Positions 26,401 through 38,267 of a DNA stretch of 64,000 nucleotides are shown piece by piece. The notes beneath the pieces were generated by a model. It ran no database searches and was not told the DNA's origin. It saw only the letters and a program-made list of their open reading frames with translations. The stretch is from Magnaporthiopsis rhizophila (taxonomy: Eukaryota; Ascomycota; Sordariomycetes; Magnaporthales; Magnaporthaceae): positions 1-64,000 of the forward strand of contig PYSS01000123.1 of NCBI GenBank assembly GCA_003049465.1. Direction: 5' to 3'. The position numbers and the translations under genes are program-made. The first letter of the stretch is position 1; each line of letters begins with the position of its first letter.

Positions 26401-28844
26401 TCAAAATGCTCGCTCCTCAAGAGTCTCTATCCCGGCCGACTCGGCTGTCTCCTCGGCAAAACTAGGGTCCCGGACGACGCAGCTGCCCTTGAACAGATCC
26501 ATCCCTGTGACCGTCTTGCCGTCCTCGCCAACCACAACCCTACCGATCACGGCCCCGTCCGCATCCACGACGTCGGCGCCGTCGCCAGCCTGGACCTCGT
26601 AGAGCCGCACCTCGACGTCCTGGGCATAGTCGTACACCGCACCCCTCCTGACACCGCTACCACCTCCCAGGACGAGCACGGTGCCTGGGCGCACGTAGAG
26701 CGGCAGCGTGCCGAAGCCGTGGCGCTCGCGGAACCAGCCGGGCCCGTCGCGCGTGCGGCCGGTGAAGAAGCACGTCCAGCGGCCGCGGGGCAGGTAGAAG
26801 AGCACCTCACCGGCCTCGTCGAACACGGGCGCGGCCATCAGGCGCGACCCGACCATGAACTGCCGGTCTAGATACCAGGATGTCGGGTCGGCGGGGAACT
26901 CGACGAGCGCGGCGCGCAAAGACAGCGGCAAGCCACCGGCCGTGGCCTCGCGCGCTTGCGCCAGCAGGTACGGCATGAGGCGGTTCTTGAGGCCCGTCCA
27001 GCGCGCCAGCGTGGCCGAGGCGCCGGAGGCGGTGCGGTCGTCGCCGTCGATGGTCCAGGGCACGCGGTAGGAATTTGATCCGTGCAGGCGGCTGTGGCTG
27101 CAGAGAAGGCCGAAGGCGACCCAGCGCTTGTAGATCCAGGGGACCGGGGAGCCCTCGAAGCCGCCGATGTCGACGGACCAGAAGCCGAAGCCGCACAGGC
27201 CCAGCGACAGCCCGCCGCGCACCGACTCGGCCATGCCCTCGGGCGTCGACTCGCAGTCGCCGCCCCAGGTTAGCGGGAAACGCTGCGTCCCCGCGCAGGC
27301 CGAGCGCGCAAAGAGCACCGCCTGCCCCTTGCCCCGCTTCGCCTCGATGGCCTCGTACACGACCTTGTTGTACAGGTAGGCGTAGTAGTTGTGCATGCGG
27401 CGCGGGTCGACGGTCTCATCGTGCCACTTGACGTCGCGCCAGGGCACGCGCTCGCCAAAGTCGGTCTTGAGCGCGTCGACGCCCATGTCCATCAGGCCGT
27501 CGAGACACGACGCGTACCAGCGGCAGGCCGCCGGATTGGTGAAGTCGACGATGCCCATGCCGGCCTGCCACACGTCCCACTGCCAGACGTCGCCGTTTGC
27601 GCGCCGGAGCAGGTACCCCTTGTCGGCCGCCTCCTTGAAGGCGGCGCCGTGCTGCGCGATGTAGGGGTTGATCCAGACGCACACCTTGCGCGCCAGCCCG
27701 GACTCCTTGAGCCGCGCGATGGACGCCTTGGGGTCCGGGAACTTATCGGCGTCGAAGACGAAGTCGGCCCAGGTGAACTCCTTCATCCAGAAGCAGTCGT
27801 AGTGGAACACGTCGACGGCCACGTCGCGCTCCCGCATGCCCTCGAGGAACGACCGCACCGTCCCTTCGTCGTAGTCGGTCGTGAAGCTGGTGCTCAGCCA
27901 CAGGCCGTAGCTCCAGGGCGGCGGGACCGAGGTCGCCCGGCCCGTGAGGATGGCGTACCGCGCCAGCACCTCCTTGGGCGTGGGGCCGGCGATCAGGTAC
28001 CACTTGAGGCGCTGGGCCTCGACGCTCGTCTGGACGCGGCAGCTGCGCTCGCTGCCGACCTCGAACTCGACGCGGTCGGGCGAGTCGACAAAGACGCCGT
28101 AGCCGCGCGAGCTGAGCCAGAAGCTGACGTTCTTGTACGCCTGCTCGCTCGACGTGCCGCCGTCGGCGTTCCACATGCTGACGGCCTGCCCGACCTTGTT
28201 GAAGGCCCCGAACCGCTCGCCCAGCCCGTGCACCGACTCACCCACCGACAGCGTCGTCTGCGTGAAGACGTAGTGCCGGAACCGCGTCATGTCCTCGAAC
28301 TGCGTCATGTTGTTGGGCGCCGGCGTGTAGGCCAGACCCACGCTGCGCTCCAGCAGCGACGTGAACAGCGGCCCTGAGCCCGTGCCGTGGAACCGGATGT
28401 CGAACGTGTGCGGGTCCGGGTGCACCGTCGCCGACAGCGAGCCCGAGCTGACGGTCGTGCCCTTGTCGCCCCCGATCGTCACCTTGGCCTCCAGCGCGGG
28501 CGGCTTGCCGTCCGGGTACAGCTGAAAGTGCGGACCCCGGTTCACGGCGCCTGACCAGTGCGTCGTCTCGACCGACAGGACGCCGTCGAACTCGGCCTCG
28601 ATGTCCTGTGGCGACGGTTAGTCAAAGCCGATATCTATCTTTAAGCAGGACATTCTTTGTTTGGTAGTGGGGATCTTACTATGGTCAGGACGCTCCTGTT
28701 GAGCGTATCGCCCCGATTCAGGATCTTGCGCGTCGGGCAGAGGAGGCTTATGCCGCGCTCTGTCTGCTTGATCTGATGGACATCTTCTGCATAGTCGACG
28801 GAGACCCCGTCCCTCAGCTGCCACATGCCGTCGCGGAACTTCAT
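26401..28844 (-). CDS. GH31 alpha-xylosidase-type glycoside hydrolase
   Basis: Two exons, 28844-28680 and 28605-26401, with a 74-nt intron (donor GTAAGA, acceptor CCACAG), encode 789 residues. The beta-sandwich N-domain is followed by a TIM barrel containing LKTDFGERVPW, whose Asp (about residue 437) is the GH31 nucleophile, and WGGDCEST, whose Asp (about 505) is the expected acid/base. The KTDFGE form and the single-domain length match YicI/XylS-type alpha-xylosidases rather than secreted fungal alpha-glucosidases. There is no signal peptide, so the enzyme is probably cytosolic and removes alpha-xylosyl units from imported xyloglucan oligosaccharides or isoprimeverose. Activity on other alpha-linked sugars cannot be excluded. 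The next gene upstream, ceramidase, is unrelated. Confidence 0.9.
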
Positions 28845-29581
28845 TGTGGCGGTTTGAGGGCAATCCGCCCCGGATTGGTAGCGATGTAGAAAGTGAGAGT
28901 ACAGTGGTCACTTGGGAACAATCGGGAGACTGGCGAGGACCACCTAGATATGATGGTCTACTGGGCTGTTTCTCGTCTCGGCCATGTGCAGCCCTAGAGT
29001 CAGGTATCTCCTCCAGGATGGAGGAGGAAGTTGGCACAGCATGTGCCGGCGGCTCGTATAAACCCACAGAAATCTACCTAGACAAACCGGACTCGATCTT
29101 CCTCTCGACGGCGCAACGCAGTGCATCATCCGACCATTCCAAGTAACATCGCCAGTCTCGGTGGGCACTTGGCGTAGCGCGGACTTCCCTTCCCCTCTCG
29201 ATATTCCCACCAGTCATGAAGCCCGTGCCTTGGGGCTTCCCCAGTTTCTCCGCAATCCCGAACTTCGCCCACTGAGGGGGGCTTCTCCCCCTCTGCAACC
29301 ACTTTAGCCTGAAGGTGGAAAATCCCCGCCGGGATCCATACCTAGTCGTCCTTGCCGTAAAAACCGTCACCCATGTCGTCCGTCATCAGTATCACGAGAG
29401 TCATGATAAGTAAGTGTCAGTGGCAAAACATTAGAATTAGATTCATAGCATAGCACCAAATGTAATTCTGGGCAAAGGGCCTTGTTTATGAGATACCCCA
29501 GAGAGTATAAACAATCACCCCGCCCGCTACTTGGAAAGCGCATAATGAGAAAGAAAAAAAAAAAAAAATAGTTGCCCAAAA
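28845..29581. other. Intergenic region (GH31 promoter)
   Basis: About 740 bp between the GH31 start and the ceramidase stop. I see no gene. It should contain the GH31 promoter and the ceramidase 3' untranslated region. Confidence 0.6.
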
Positions 29582-32083
29582 TCACTCTAGCCTGAACTGG
29601 TCGCTCGTGCCGGTAAAGGACGATATGGCGCCGCCGAGGAAAGCCTTGGAGTCGCCGTTGTACCTGAACCGGTAGGTGCCCGGCTGGGCCGACGCCTCGG
29701 TCTCCCAAGCGACGTCGACCTCGGAGTGGCCGAGCAGCCAGTTGGTGCGGCGCCAGGTGTAGACGAGCGACCAGTCGTCGTCGTTGCGCACCTGCTTCCA
29801 CTGGCCCGACGCCTCGTCGAGCTTCTCGACGGCGACAAAGGTGTCCTCGAGGCGCAGGTTGTTGCGCGGGTTGGCGCCCTGGAAGGTGGCCCTGGCCACG
29901 TCGCCACGCTTGAGCGGCGCGGACGACGACGATGACGGCTGCGTGACGCACTTGCCAAACGGTTTGCCCATGGGGCTGCCGTCCTGGACGACGCCCGAGA
30001 TGAAGCTGAGCGAGTTGTCGCGGTTGTCGGGCGGCTGCGCGGCTGAGGCGGGCTGCCCCGTGGCCGAGGCCGAGAGGTAGTGCAGGTTGCTGACGGTCAG
30101 GTTGATGTAGGCGTCGAGCGTGTGCTGGCCGAACAGGGTGCTGGCGCCCTCGTAGCGCTGGATGCCGAACTCCTCGGGCGTGGCGATGTAGTGTGCGTAC
30201 GTGTTGGCGGGCCCGCCGAGCACGACCACGGGCTCGGCGGCCGTCGTCAGGGACTTGGCGGCCGCCGCCTTGACGGCGTCGCGCCAGCGGCGGCCGGACA
30301 TGGTGGTGGCCTCGCCGGGGGCGATGATCATGATGAACTGGCCGACGCGCAGGACCTGCATGTCGACGATGTTGGGCGTCCAGGCGTACGGCACCTCCAT
30401 CTCGCCCACGTCCAGGAGGATGGGCTTGGGCCACTGGCACGCGCTCTGCTCCTTGGACGGGACGCGCAGGAGGCCCGAGACGACGCGCCAGAGCGGGTTG
30501 GCGCTCGGCTTGCCCGAGTCGCCCTGCGTGAAGTCGGCGGCGCCGGGGCCGTCCGACGTGCCCGCCGCGAACGAGTACCCGAGGGCGGCGGGGCAGGTCT
30601 GCACCTGGGTGCCGTTGGGCAGAGCGAACTGGAAGTAGCGCATGTCCTGGAAGAAGTGGAACGACTTGACGCTAGAGCCGACGACGGGAGTGGATGACGT
30701 TTGGAGAGCATCCTGGATCATATTAGCGTCCTGCCAACGTCAAAGCGCTACCTTGGCTCGACTTACATAAACCGACTTGGCTCCGGCAAACTGGCGACGG
30801 CCGATCTCGTAGCAGCTGGAAACACCGAGGTCGAGCTTCTCGAACATGGGGCCACGGCCGTGGCACGCCTGCGACTTGCCGTTGGCGCACGTGCTGTTCT
30901 CGTAGCTGCACTGCATGTTGGAGCCGTCGTCGCACCAGGCGCCCAGCACGTTTGGCGTGGTGTCTCCGACGTTGGACTGCGAAAAGCCCGCGACGAATCC
31001 GGGGGCGGCGCTGGCGTCCCCGCGCATGGCCTGCTCGAACATGATGGCCGAAACGCCCTTGTTGTCGCCAGAGACGTGGGTGTTGTTCTGGAGCATCGAG
31101 GTTCCGTGCACCGGATACCACGTGAGGATGCCCATGTTCTTCAGGTCGGACGCGCGCTGGAACCGCAGCAGGGTCATCGTCTTGTCCGTGCTGTCGCTGT
31201 ACTTGGCCCTCTCTTCGGCGGGGTTCGCCATGTAGGCGTAAAGGCTGCGCTGCAGGTTGCCATCCGGGATGTTGGTGGTGCCGAAATCGAGATACCCCTG
31301 GAAAACACAAAGGCCAGGCAACGTCAGCATTCATCCCGATTCGCGGTTTTTGTAGGTGGTGTTGGATATCTAGCTAATGTTGGTTGATGGCGAATCTCGG
31401 CTTACCGTGGTCAGGGACTCGTGCGCCCTCTTGATGGAGAGAACAGTGCCATCAACAATGGCCTGGTAGCTCTGCTTGCTGAAGCCAAGGCTGGTCACCT
31501 GAGGCAGGAGGTAGTTGAACCAGGCACCCGGACCGCTGTGAGAGTGAGTGCCCGTCATGGCGACGTTCTGCTGCGTGTAGACGGCGTAGTCGGGGCCCAG
31601 GGCCGCGAGGGCCTCGAGAACGCCCCTGCGAATGCCCGTGTCTCCAGACTGCGTGTCCTGGACCACATAGACGATGCGGTCCTTGGGGTTCTTGACGTCG
31701 CCGATGATGAAAGCCCGCGAGTAGATGCGCTGCCGCAGGCCGGTGCCCGACTGGCTCAGATCGGCATAGCCCGCGAAGTTGAGCTCGACGACGGGGCCGG
31801 TGATGTCCGCCTTGCCAACGCCGATCAGGTACTTGTCGCCGGTGGGGGCGGCTCGAGCCTTGGCCTCGAACAGTGGATGGTCCTCAAGCCTATCCTCCTG
31901 AGCTCCAGCATTTTGGACCTTGGCCTCGTCAGCGTGGCTAGCCAGGGGTCCCAACTGGGAGCCGCCGATCTGGAAGATTGCGAAGACGGCAAGGGCGAAG
32001 ACGGAGAGCCCGGTGATGGCAACGAAGCCAGACCTCCGGCCGCGCCTGGGCGGCACGGTGCCCTTTTCGAGATGGGAATCCAT
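29582..32083 (-). CDS. Neutral/alkaline ceramidase, membrane-anchored
   Basis: Three exons (32083-31406, 31297-30767 and 30712-29582) give about 779 residues. The second intron is 54 nt if the acceptor after ATCCAG is used, with branch-like GCTAAT just upstream; an earlier in-frame acceptor would add six residues. The family hydrolyses the amide bond of ceramide to sphingosine and fatty acid. Visible family motifs are YLIGVGKADITGPV, the zinc-site segment MTGTHSHSGPGAW, SNVGDTTPNVLG (catalytic region) and KPALGYSFAAG-like AALGYSFAAGTSDGPGA. The C-terminal half matches the usual Ig-like domain. The N-terminus has a short basic tail (RRGRR) and one hydrophobic segment at residues 19-37 without a clear cleavage site, suggesting a type II membrane protein. 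The expected catalytic Ser is Thr (about residue 340). Confidence 0.9.
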
Positions 32084-33877
32084 GGCTCTGCTGACGGTTC
32101 TGTTGCGGGTGAACGCAAGCAACAACGGGGTGCGACAAGCAGGCAGGGACGGATTGGCAGCCGTCTGGACTGGTCACGACGACGGCACGGCCCAGAAGAT
32201 CGGCGGTGGGCCGTATTTATGCATCACGCCGATGGAGATTGGGTGGCCTGGGGGATCGGAAATCAACATCCCCGCAAGACCCTATGTACCAGGGGTTTGT
32301 CTATGTGGATACGCAGAGAGAGACAGAGAGAGCAGCGTGAGGGGCAGGGGAAGACGCGCCGTGATGTGGTCGATGCGTATGTACTTGGCGCGTGCGTATA
32401 CGGAGGTCACGAGAGCCGGCCGCAGATCCCCTCCTTCCAGAGCTAAAAAGATGGTGACATCGCTCCGCGCGGAAGGGTCAACGGTAGCCCCATGAATCGC
32501 AGCGGGAGACGCACCCAAAAGGGCCTGTCCTTCCTATCGGAGAGGATGCAGGAGTCCATCTACATAGTCCAAAGCCGCCAGTGGAGCGCCCAGCCGATGC
32601 CGAGAGGAGCCAGCGCGCGGGGAGGTGGTCGAGTGTGGGCAGCTATTCACTGAGGGTGTACCTGGTGTCGACCATAATGTCCGAGGAAAATGATGGATGT
32701 CACCCCAGACCACTTATCCGCCCAGCGGACAGGCCAACCCCTGGCACCTCACGTCCTCCTTTCTCGTTCCTTTCTGGATCGTCACTCGGCTCCAGGTACG
32801 GCCAACGTTGCGGATGCTCGGCAGCTGAAAGCTTGCTTGGGGTTGGTGGCCCCTCCTCTGGAGCGGACGCTTGGTCTTGTGATTGGACCGTCGGGTGTGT
32901 GGCGAAGGCGTAGGCCGTACTTGAGGCATGCTGATAGGACGGCGGCGGGCTGGCGGCAGCGGGATGCAATGCAGCATGCCGTCGTTCACGGTGCTGATCC
33001 CATCAGCTGGGCGGCTGTCACACTTGAGACCAGGCACCTGCCTCTAATAGGTGAGATTGCCGTTGACCGGCGCATGGCGAACACGCGAGTCGGCTTGGTA
33101 ATCTCCGGTTGCCGAAAGCTTCGGGCGGTTCATGACGAACTTTTTGCATGAGACAGGGGAGAATTGCGTTTGTCCAACGCGTCAGTGGCTGCTAGCCAGG
33201 TGGTGCTAGTGTGAAAATTTGAAGCGCGAAATTAGCCCGAACCCCTTCAGAGAACGCGACCAGCCAGCCACGTCCGGGGTTGAGATCCATCAATGGCCGG
33301 GCTCCCCGCATCATCGAGGGGCTCCAGCGCCTATAGTCGATATCACAGGCCCACAAATCGCGGGTGGGACCTTCCACTTCAGCATCGGTGCTACCTGTCG
33401 GGTTGCTGCAACCGAGAGGCCGGGATTTGGGCTGCCGACAAATGCGGGCGTTGGGACTGAGCGGGCAGACTTGGAATCGTCATTTTGACCGGTGGCAGGA
33501 CAGCCCTTGCATGAACCCCGTCCTGCGATGCTGGGTACTGGGTCGAGTAGGTATATAGACAGAGGCTTGGTGATATCCATGCATCGCGTCTACGGTAAGA
33601 AAGTAACATGTGGAAGTGGCGTGTTTATCATTCCGTCTACCTGGTAACGAACCGGCGTCTTCATGTTCAGCCCATCAAACCCTGCCAAAACACCCTTGTA
33701 CGAAAAAAAATACTTTAAACAGCGGACTCTCTCGACTTGTGGGAAGCGAAAACGGGGCATCACCGCCTGCCTGCCAGCACGGTGGTGGCAGACCCGACCT
33801 CCCAAAAAATTCACGTAATCGCAGTGGGGAAACCCAAGACCCCTGGAGAAATTTCTCTCCCTATCTCCTTGACAGAA
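32084..33877. other. Intergenic region
   Basis: About 1.8 kb between the ceramidase start and the end of the small mitochondrial protein gene. No gene or RNA is supportable. The left part should be the ceramidase promoter. Confidence 0.6.
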
Positions 33878-34264
33878 CTAGGATTGCTTGTCTTCCTTTG
33901 CCTCTTCCGAGTTGCCAAAGACCCTGGGCCAGAAGTAGACCCAGGCCGCGCCCTCAATGAAACCCGCCGTCAGGAGAAGTGCGACCATGGCATAACGCAT
34001 GCGCGGGTTGAGGCCGAGCTGCTTGAGGCTGAAAGCCGGGATCTCGACACCGTCTCCCGCGGACACGCCACCGTTGCGACCGAGCTGGTGCTGCTGCTGG
34101 TGCTGGCCCACGGCGGGAGCTCTCACGGTGGATGAGAACGCGCGGCCGTATCCATATTTTTGCGGGCTGGTTGCAGCGGCCGCACGGTTGTTGAGTCTGT
34201 TGACAAGTTGGGGAGGCCTCACTGAGAGTCGGAGGAGGGCCTGGCGGGATACGACGGACGCCAT
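33878..34264 (-). CDS. Small mitochondrial membrane protein, unknown function
   Basis: A single-exon frame of 128 codons from ATG at 34264. The N-terminus is rich in Arg, Ser and Ala with no acidic residue for over 40 residues and contains GRAFSSTV, a typical R-x-F-S processing site, so mitochondrial import is likely. A hydrophobic segment at about residues 89-110 (MRYAMVALLLTAGFIEGA) is followed by an aromatic WVYFWPRVFG and a short charged tail, consistent with a single-pass inner-membrane protein. Size and layout resemble small respiratory-complex subunits or assembly factors, but I do not recognise a named family. It is divergent from the Zn2Cys6 gene to its right. Confidence 0.75.
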   Translation of the reverse strand: MASVVSRQALLRLSVRPPQLVNRLNNRAAAATSPQKYGYGRAFSSTVRAPAVGQHQQQHQLGRNGGVSAGDGVEIPAFSLKQLGLNPRMRYAMVALLLTAGFIEGAAWVYFWPRVFGNSEEAKEDKQS

Positions 34265-35346
34265 TTGTATGCTATCGGGCCGTTGACCGTGCGTGGCGGG
34301 GATCTGCCCGATTTGGGAGTTGGAGATTGCGCTGGGACGATGGGAGGTGACTGGTTCCGATGACAGTCGGACTTTGAAACTGGCTGATGATGATGATGCT
34401 TCCGTGGGAGTGTTTGACTGTGAGGCATTGAATCACATTTTGTGGCAACGGCAAGAGTGCCTCATATGCCTCCTATTTATACGTCTTTCAACCTTTGACC
34501 ACATCTGCCTTCTTTCGTTTCTCGTTATTCAAGACTCCGCTTACGGCTGGAAGCCAACAAGCTAACATGTCTGACCGTCATGTTCGGGATGATTAGGGGC
34601 CACCAGCGTAGGGCTGGTGTTAGGATGCTACATCCTGATTGCATAGAGACGGTGAGCCGGACCAGGTGTCGCAATATCGCGGTCGAGCACAGACCATTTA
34701 AACGGTGAACGCGTATTTCGTTGCCATCACTCCTGATGACCATGGCCCATGTACCATCTGCCGCCAACGCCGCGAGGGTCCCTGCATTCGGTGGATAATC
34801 GTGCATGTCGCTGGTGTGGCTTCTATTCGCTAGAAATCTCACATGTAGAAACATGTCGCAACATGTCGCCGCTCAAAATCGTCATCTCCTGGTATCTCGT
34901 CATTGGGTCCTTTAACCCACCACCTCGCTCAGTGTTGGAGAAAATGACGTGTGAGAAGGAAGGAGCTGCTCCGGAGCGCACCGTTGGCGGCGGACACCAA
35001 GCGTGCGGGCTGGTCGGGTCCCGGTGCCATGTCCATCAACGCAAACCCCTCCATTTTTGTGCCATTTTGGGAATAAGGTTGGCGAAACACTCAGCCACGT
35101 CTTGGCCAATCATCTAGGCGTTTCCACTGCCCTAGCATCGCCATGTAGCCACCTCGCAAAGCTGTCCACTGCAAATTGTCCAGACCTGAAAAGAGCCGGT
35201 GCCTCGTGCCAGCAATGTCTCGCTCGGGATTTTCGCCGCCCTAACGGCCGAGACAAATACACCCGCCCATCCGCCCCCAGCGCCATCGCCCACCCTCGAT
35301 TGCACTGCCGCCCCTCGGCCATGGATCACCACCACCAGCACCAGCC
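34265..35346. other. Divergent intergenic region
   Basis: About 1.1 kb between the divergently transcribed small mitochondrial protein gene and the Zn2Cys6 regulator. It presumably serves both promoters. A (GAT)n-like ATGATGATGATG patch lies near 34386. An upstream ATG at 35321 opens a His/Pro-rich frame that cannot be joined in phase to the zinc-cluster exon. Confidence 0.5.
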
Positions 35347-37804
35347 ATGGATGCCAGACGCGGCCTCTGGCGGCGAGTCATTTTCTCGGGCGGCACGTAA
35401 CCTGGAGCGACCCCCCAGCCCTACAAACCACGCACCTGCCCCATTCCCGGATCTGCGAGGAGCTTTCATGGACTAATACGAAACATTGAACGCCATATAG
35501 TGCGACCAATGCCGCTCTAGAAAAGTGAGTTCCTGATCCATTAAGCAGTTTCCTTTTTAAGAGAGGGTATAACATGCATGTTATGCCGTGCATCCCTTAT
35601 TCGCATTGGCCTCGGCCAGCCGCCCATGACGGCCTCAGAGACGGAGACATGGACTGATCCCAGAGCCCTCTTCGCGTCTAGATCCGCTGTGATAGACAAT
35701 CGCCATGTGCCAACTGTCGTACAGCCTCGCGGAACTGCACCACAACCGGCCTGGGGCGCAGGAGTGTTGTTGGTGGCCAACGGGTGCTCATATCAACCCA
35801 ATAGTTTGTAGCTTCACTACCTACCCAGCACTCACTCCCCAAGTCCCTAGAGTCTAACCCCGCCACAGTGAGAGGAAGATAGATCGCATCGAGGAGAGGC
35901 TGGGGGCGATCGAGGAGTTGCTCAGGAGGGACCGCCAGCCCGATCGTGGCGGTCAGCGCCGCTCAACACCCATCACGACCGAGTTCAGCATCAGGACCGC
36001 GCCGTCCGCAACCGCCTCCACCAAAACACCCGGGAGCCAGGCCAGCTCGCCCCTGGAGCCTGACCTGCCGGCCACGTATGAGGGCGGCTCTTCCCTGACG
36101 GCGCAGTCCACCTTTGCTGGCGAGTTCTTCGAAAATGCCGTCGGGATGACGCCTGTGCACGACGATGGCAACCCCAGGATGCACGATGCCCTGGCGTCGC
36201 TGCGTCAGATCGTGGCCATGCAGAGGGACCACGCTTCGGCCTCGGAGCTGGGGCCTAGAGGCAACAGCCAGTCAAAGTCTCAGGCAAGCACCATGCAAAA
36301 CCTGCAGATGCCGCCCATGGCCACCGTACTAGGGCTGCTGCGTCAAATCAAAGGTTCGTGTCTCTCTCTCTCTCTGTCCAAGTTTCTAACCTTGTAGCAT
36401 TCGGTTGATACCCCCGGGGGCCTGTATAACTCACCATGCCAACACACGAGCGCACCAGAGTCTTCCTCCAACATCCTGGAAAGTGACCTTCCGTTCATAG
36501 AAAACGACGAGTTTGTCGAGATGTGCAGAAACGTCTACTTCAACGCCGACGACTTCACCGAGGCGACCTTCATCATCGTCAACGCGGGCCTTTACCACAT
36601 CTTTGCCGAGGAGAGCTACGCCACGGACAATCCTTCACTCAGGCAGGAGTACCAGGGCTACGAAGAACTGTGCCAGGAGAACCTCGAAGCCGCCTTCGCC
36701 CGCCTTCCGCTGTGCCTGCCAGCCACGCCGCAAAACATCAAAGCGCTTCTCATAGGTGTCAGTTCCTAGATCCCCCATTCCTCATTGTCAAGGTACACAC
36801 GGCCCTGATATCGTATCTGACTTTGCCCACCTACCTAGACCGTTCACACTATCGGCCACAACTGCAGACCAGCGTTGGCGTGGAACTTGATAACAACGGC
36901 CGCACGCATGTGTCAAACCCTTGGCTATCACCGGCAGGAGGTCATGAGGAAAGAAGAGCCGCAGTCCAGAAACCTCAAAGCGCTTGTGTTTTGGTACGTA
37001 TACGTGCTGGAAAACGCGCTCGCTCTTCGGCTGGGGTACTCGTCCGTGATTCGACTGGACGAGGTCACAATAACTCGGAATATCGACAGATGCACCGCCG
37101 GGCCGTGGTCGAGTTTGCTAGGCCTGTCGGTCAAGCTTGCCGACATCCAGGCCAACCTCTACGAGCTTTTGTAAGTCTTTTTTTGTCTCTTCTTGCCCGG
37201 ACGGAGGCGCTTACAAAACCTTTTATCATCGCTTATTAGATATAGTCCGCGCGCCTCGACAAAGCCGCGGAGCCAGATAGCAGACTGCGCGCGGCGGCTG
37301 AGCCGGGAGCTCGAGGTGATCATGGAGGACGCCAAAAAGGCGCGCAGCGTCATCACGGAGGAGTTCAAGCCGACGACGCAGTACCAGGACTCGCTGGACC
37401 TGGCGCTCATCGGCGACGAGATCACATGCTACACGACGCTCACCATGATCACGCGCGCCATTCCCGCGCCCGAGGGCTCGCCCAACAGCTTCTGCGACGA
37501 GTGCCTGGATGCGGCCCGGCGCGTCATGCAGATGCACCAGGCTTGCGTCGCGGCGAGCGCCACCAACCTGGAGCTGCAGGTGGCCTACATCCACTGGTCC
37601 ATCATCCTGACGCCCTTCGCACCCTTCTTTGTGCTCTTCTGCCAGACCATCGGCACCTCGTCCGCCGGGGACCTGGCCCGCATCCGTGACTTTGCCGACT
37701 CGCTCCTGCCCGCCAGCCGCATCTCGGACCAGGTCCGAAAGCTGCAGCGCCTCTGCCACGTGTTTTGCAACGTCGCCACCACCTACCTCGAGGCCAAGAG
37801 CCGT

Positions 37805-37845
<41 letters not shown>

Positions 37846-38155
37846 AATCGACAACACCAAATACGAGGACCAAGACATGATGCAGATCGGCGAGTTCGAC
37901 GTCTGCCTCGGCGCCCTGGGGCTCATGCAGCCCGACGTCTCCGCCCAACATCACCACCACAACCACCATCAGCAGGGCGCTGGCTGGCCCGCCGGTTCCG
38001 ACGGCCTGGCTATGGACCCGCACGACCCCCATCACCACCAGTCGATGGGGGCTATCGACTTTAGCCTGGGAGACTGGTTCGCCGGCAGCAGGGATATCAT
38101 GGGTCTCCTGGACGGCGGGATGGCGCCGTTCGGCACGCCGCCCGAAGGCATGTGA
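35347..38155 (+). CDS. Zn2Cys6 transcription factor with fungal-specific domain
   Basis: Six exons are well supported: 35501-35524, 35682-35803, 35869-36353, 36459-36755, 36873-37170 and 37240-38155, totalling 713 residues. The binuclear zinc cluster is split. CDQCRSRK lies in a 24-nt exon (stop just upstream, donor GTGAGT), and IRCDRQSPCANCRTASRNC opens the next, giving C-x2-C-x6-C-x5-C-x2-C-x6-C. The linker reads RVLISTQ, then Y made across a junction, then ERKIDRIEERLGAIEELLRR, a dimerisation coiled coil. The middle region (AARMCQTLGYHR and flanks) matches the fungal_trans domain. The C-terminus has a 13-Gln run from a CAG repeat and His-rich stretches. The first exon is unresolved; 35347-35376 fits phase but uses a weak GTCATT donor. 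DNA targets are unknown. Confidence 0.85.
37808..37846 (+). repeat. CAG trinucleotide repeat coding polyglutamine
   Basis: Eleven CAG codons followed by two CAA codons encode 13 glutamines in the last exon of the Zn2Cys6 regulator. The nearly pure CAG run is likely to vary in length between strains. Confidence 0.95.
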
Positions 38156-38267
38156 AGAGGGACGCACCCCGGCAAGAATTCACTCATCTACATGTACCTA
38201 GTTGCGAGCTCGTTTGCTTTTTTAGTCAGGTGTCCGCGGCGTCCGTGAAGATATGTAGATACCTATG

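Noticed and set aside
27391..28377. 328-codon plus-strand frame opposite the GH31 gene
   Set aside because: Same artefact: antisense of high-GC3 coding DNA with no recognisable protein features.
30731..30766. 36-nt intron in the ceramidase gene
   Set aside because: Too short for typical fungal splicing. The next acceptor gives a 54-nt intron with a branch-like CTAAT and keeps the same frame.
35321..35476. ATG opening MDHHHQHQPWMPDAASGG as start of the Zn2Cys6 regulator
   Set aside because: No donor in this frame joins in phase to the zinc-cluster exon at 35501; kept only as an alternative if transcripts show otherwise.
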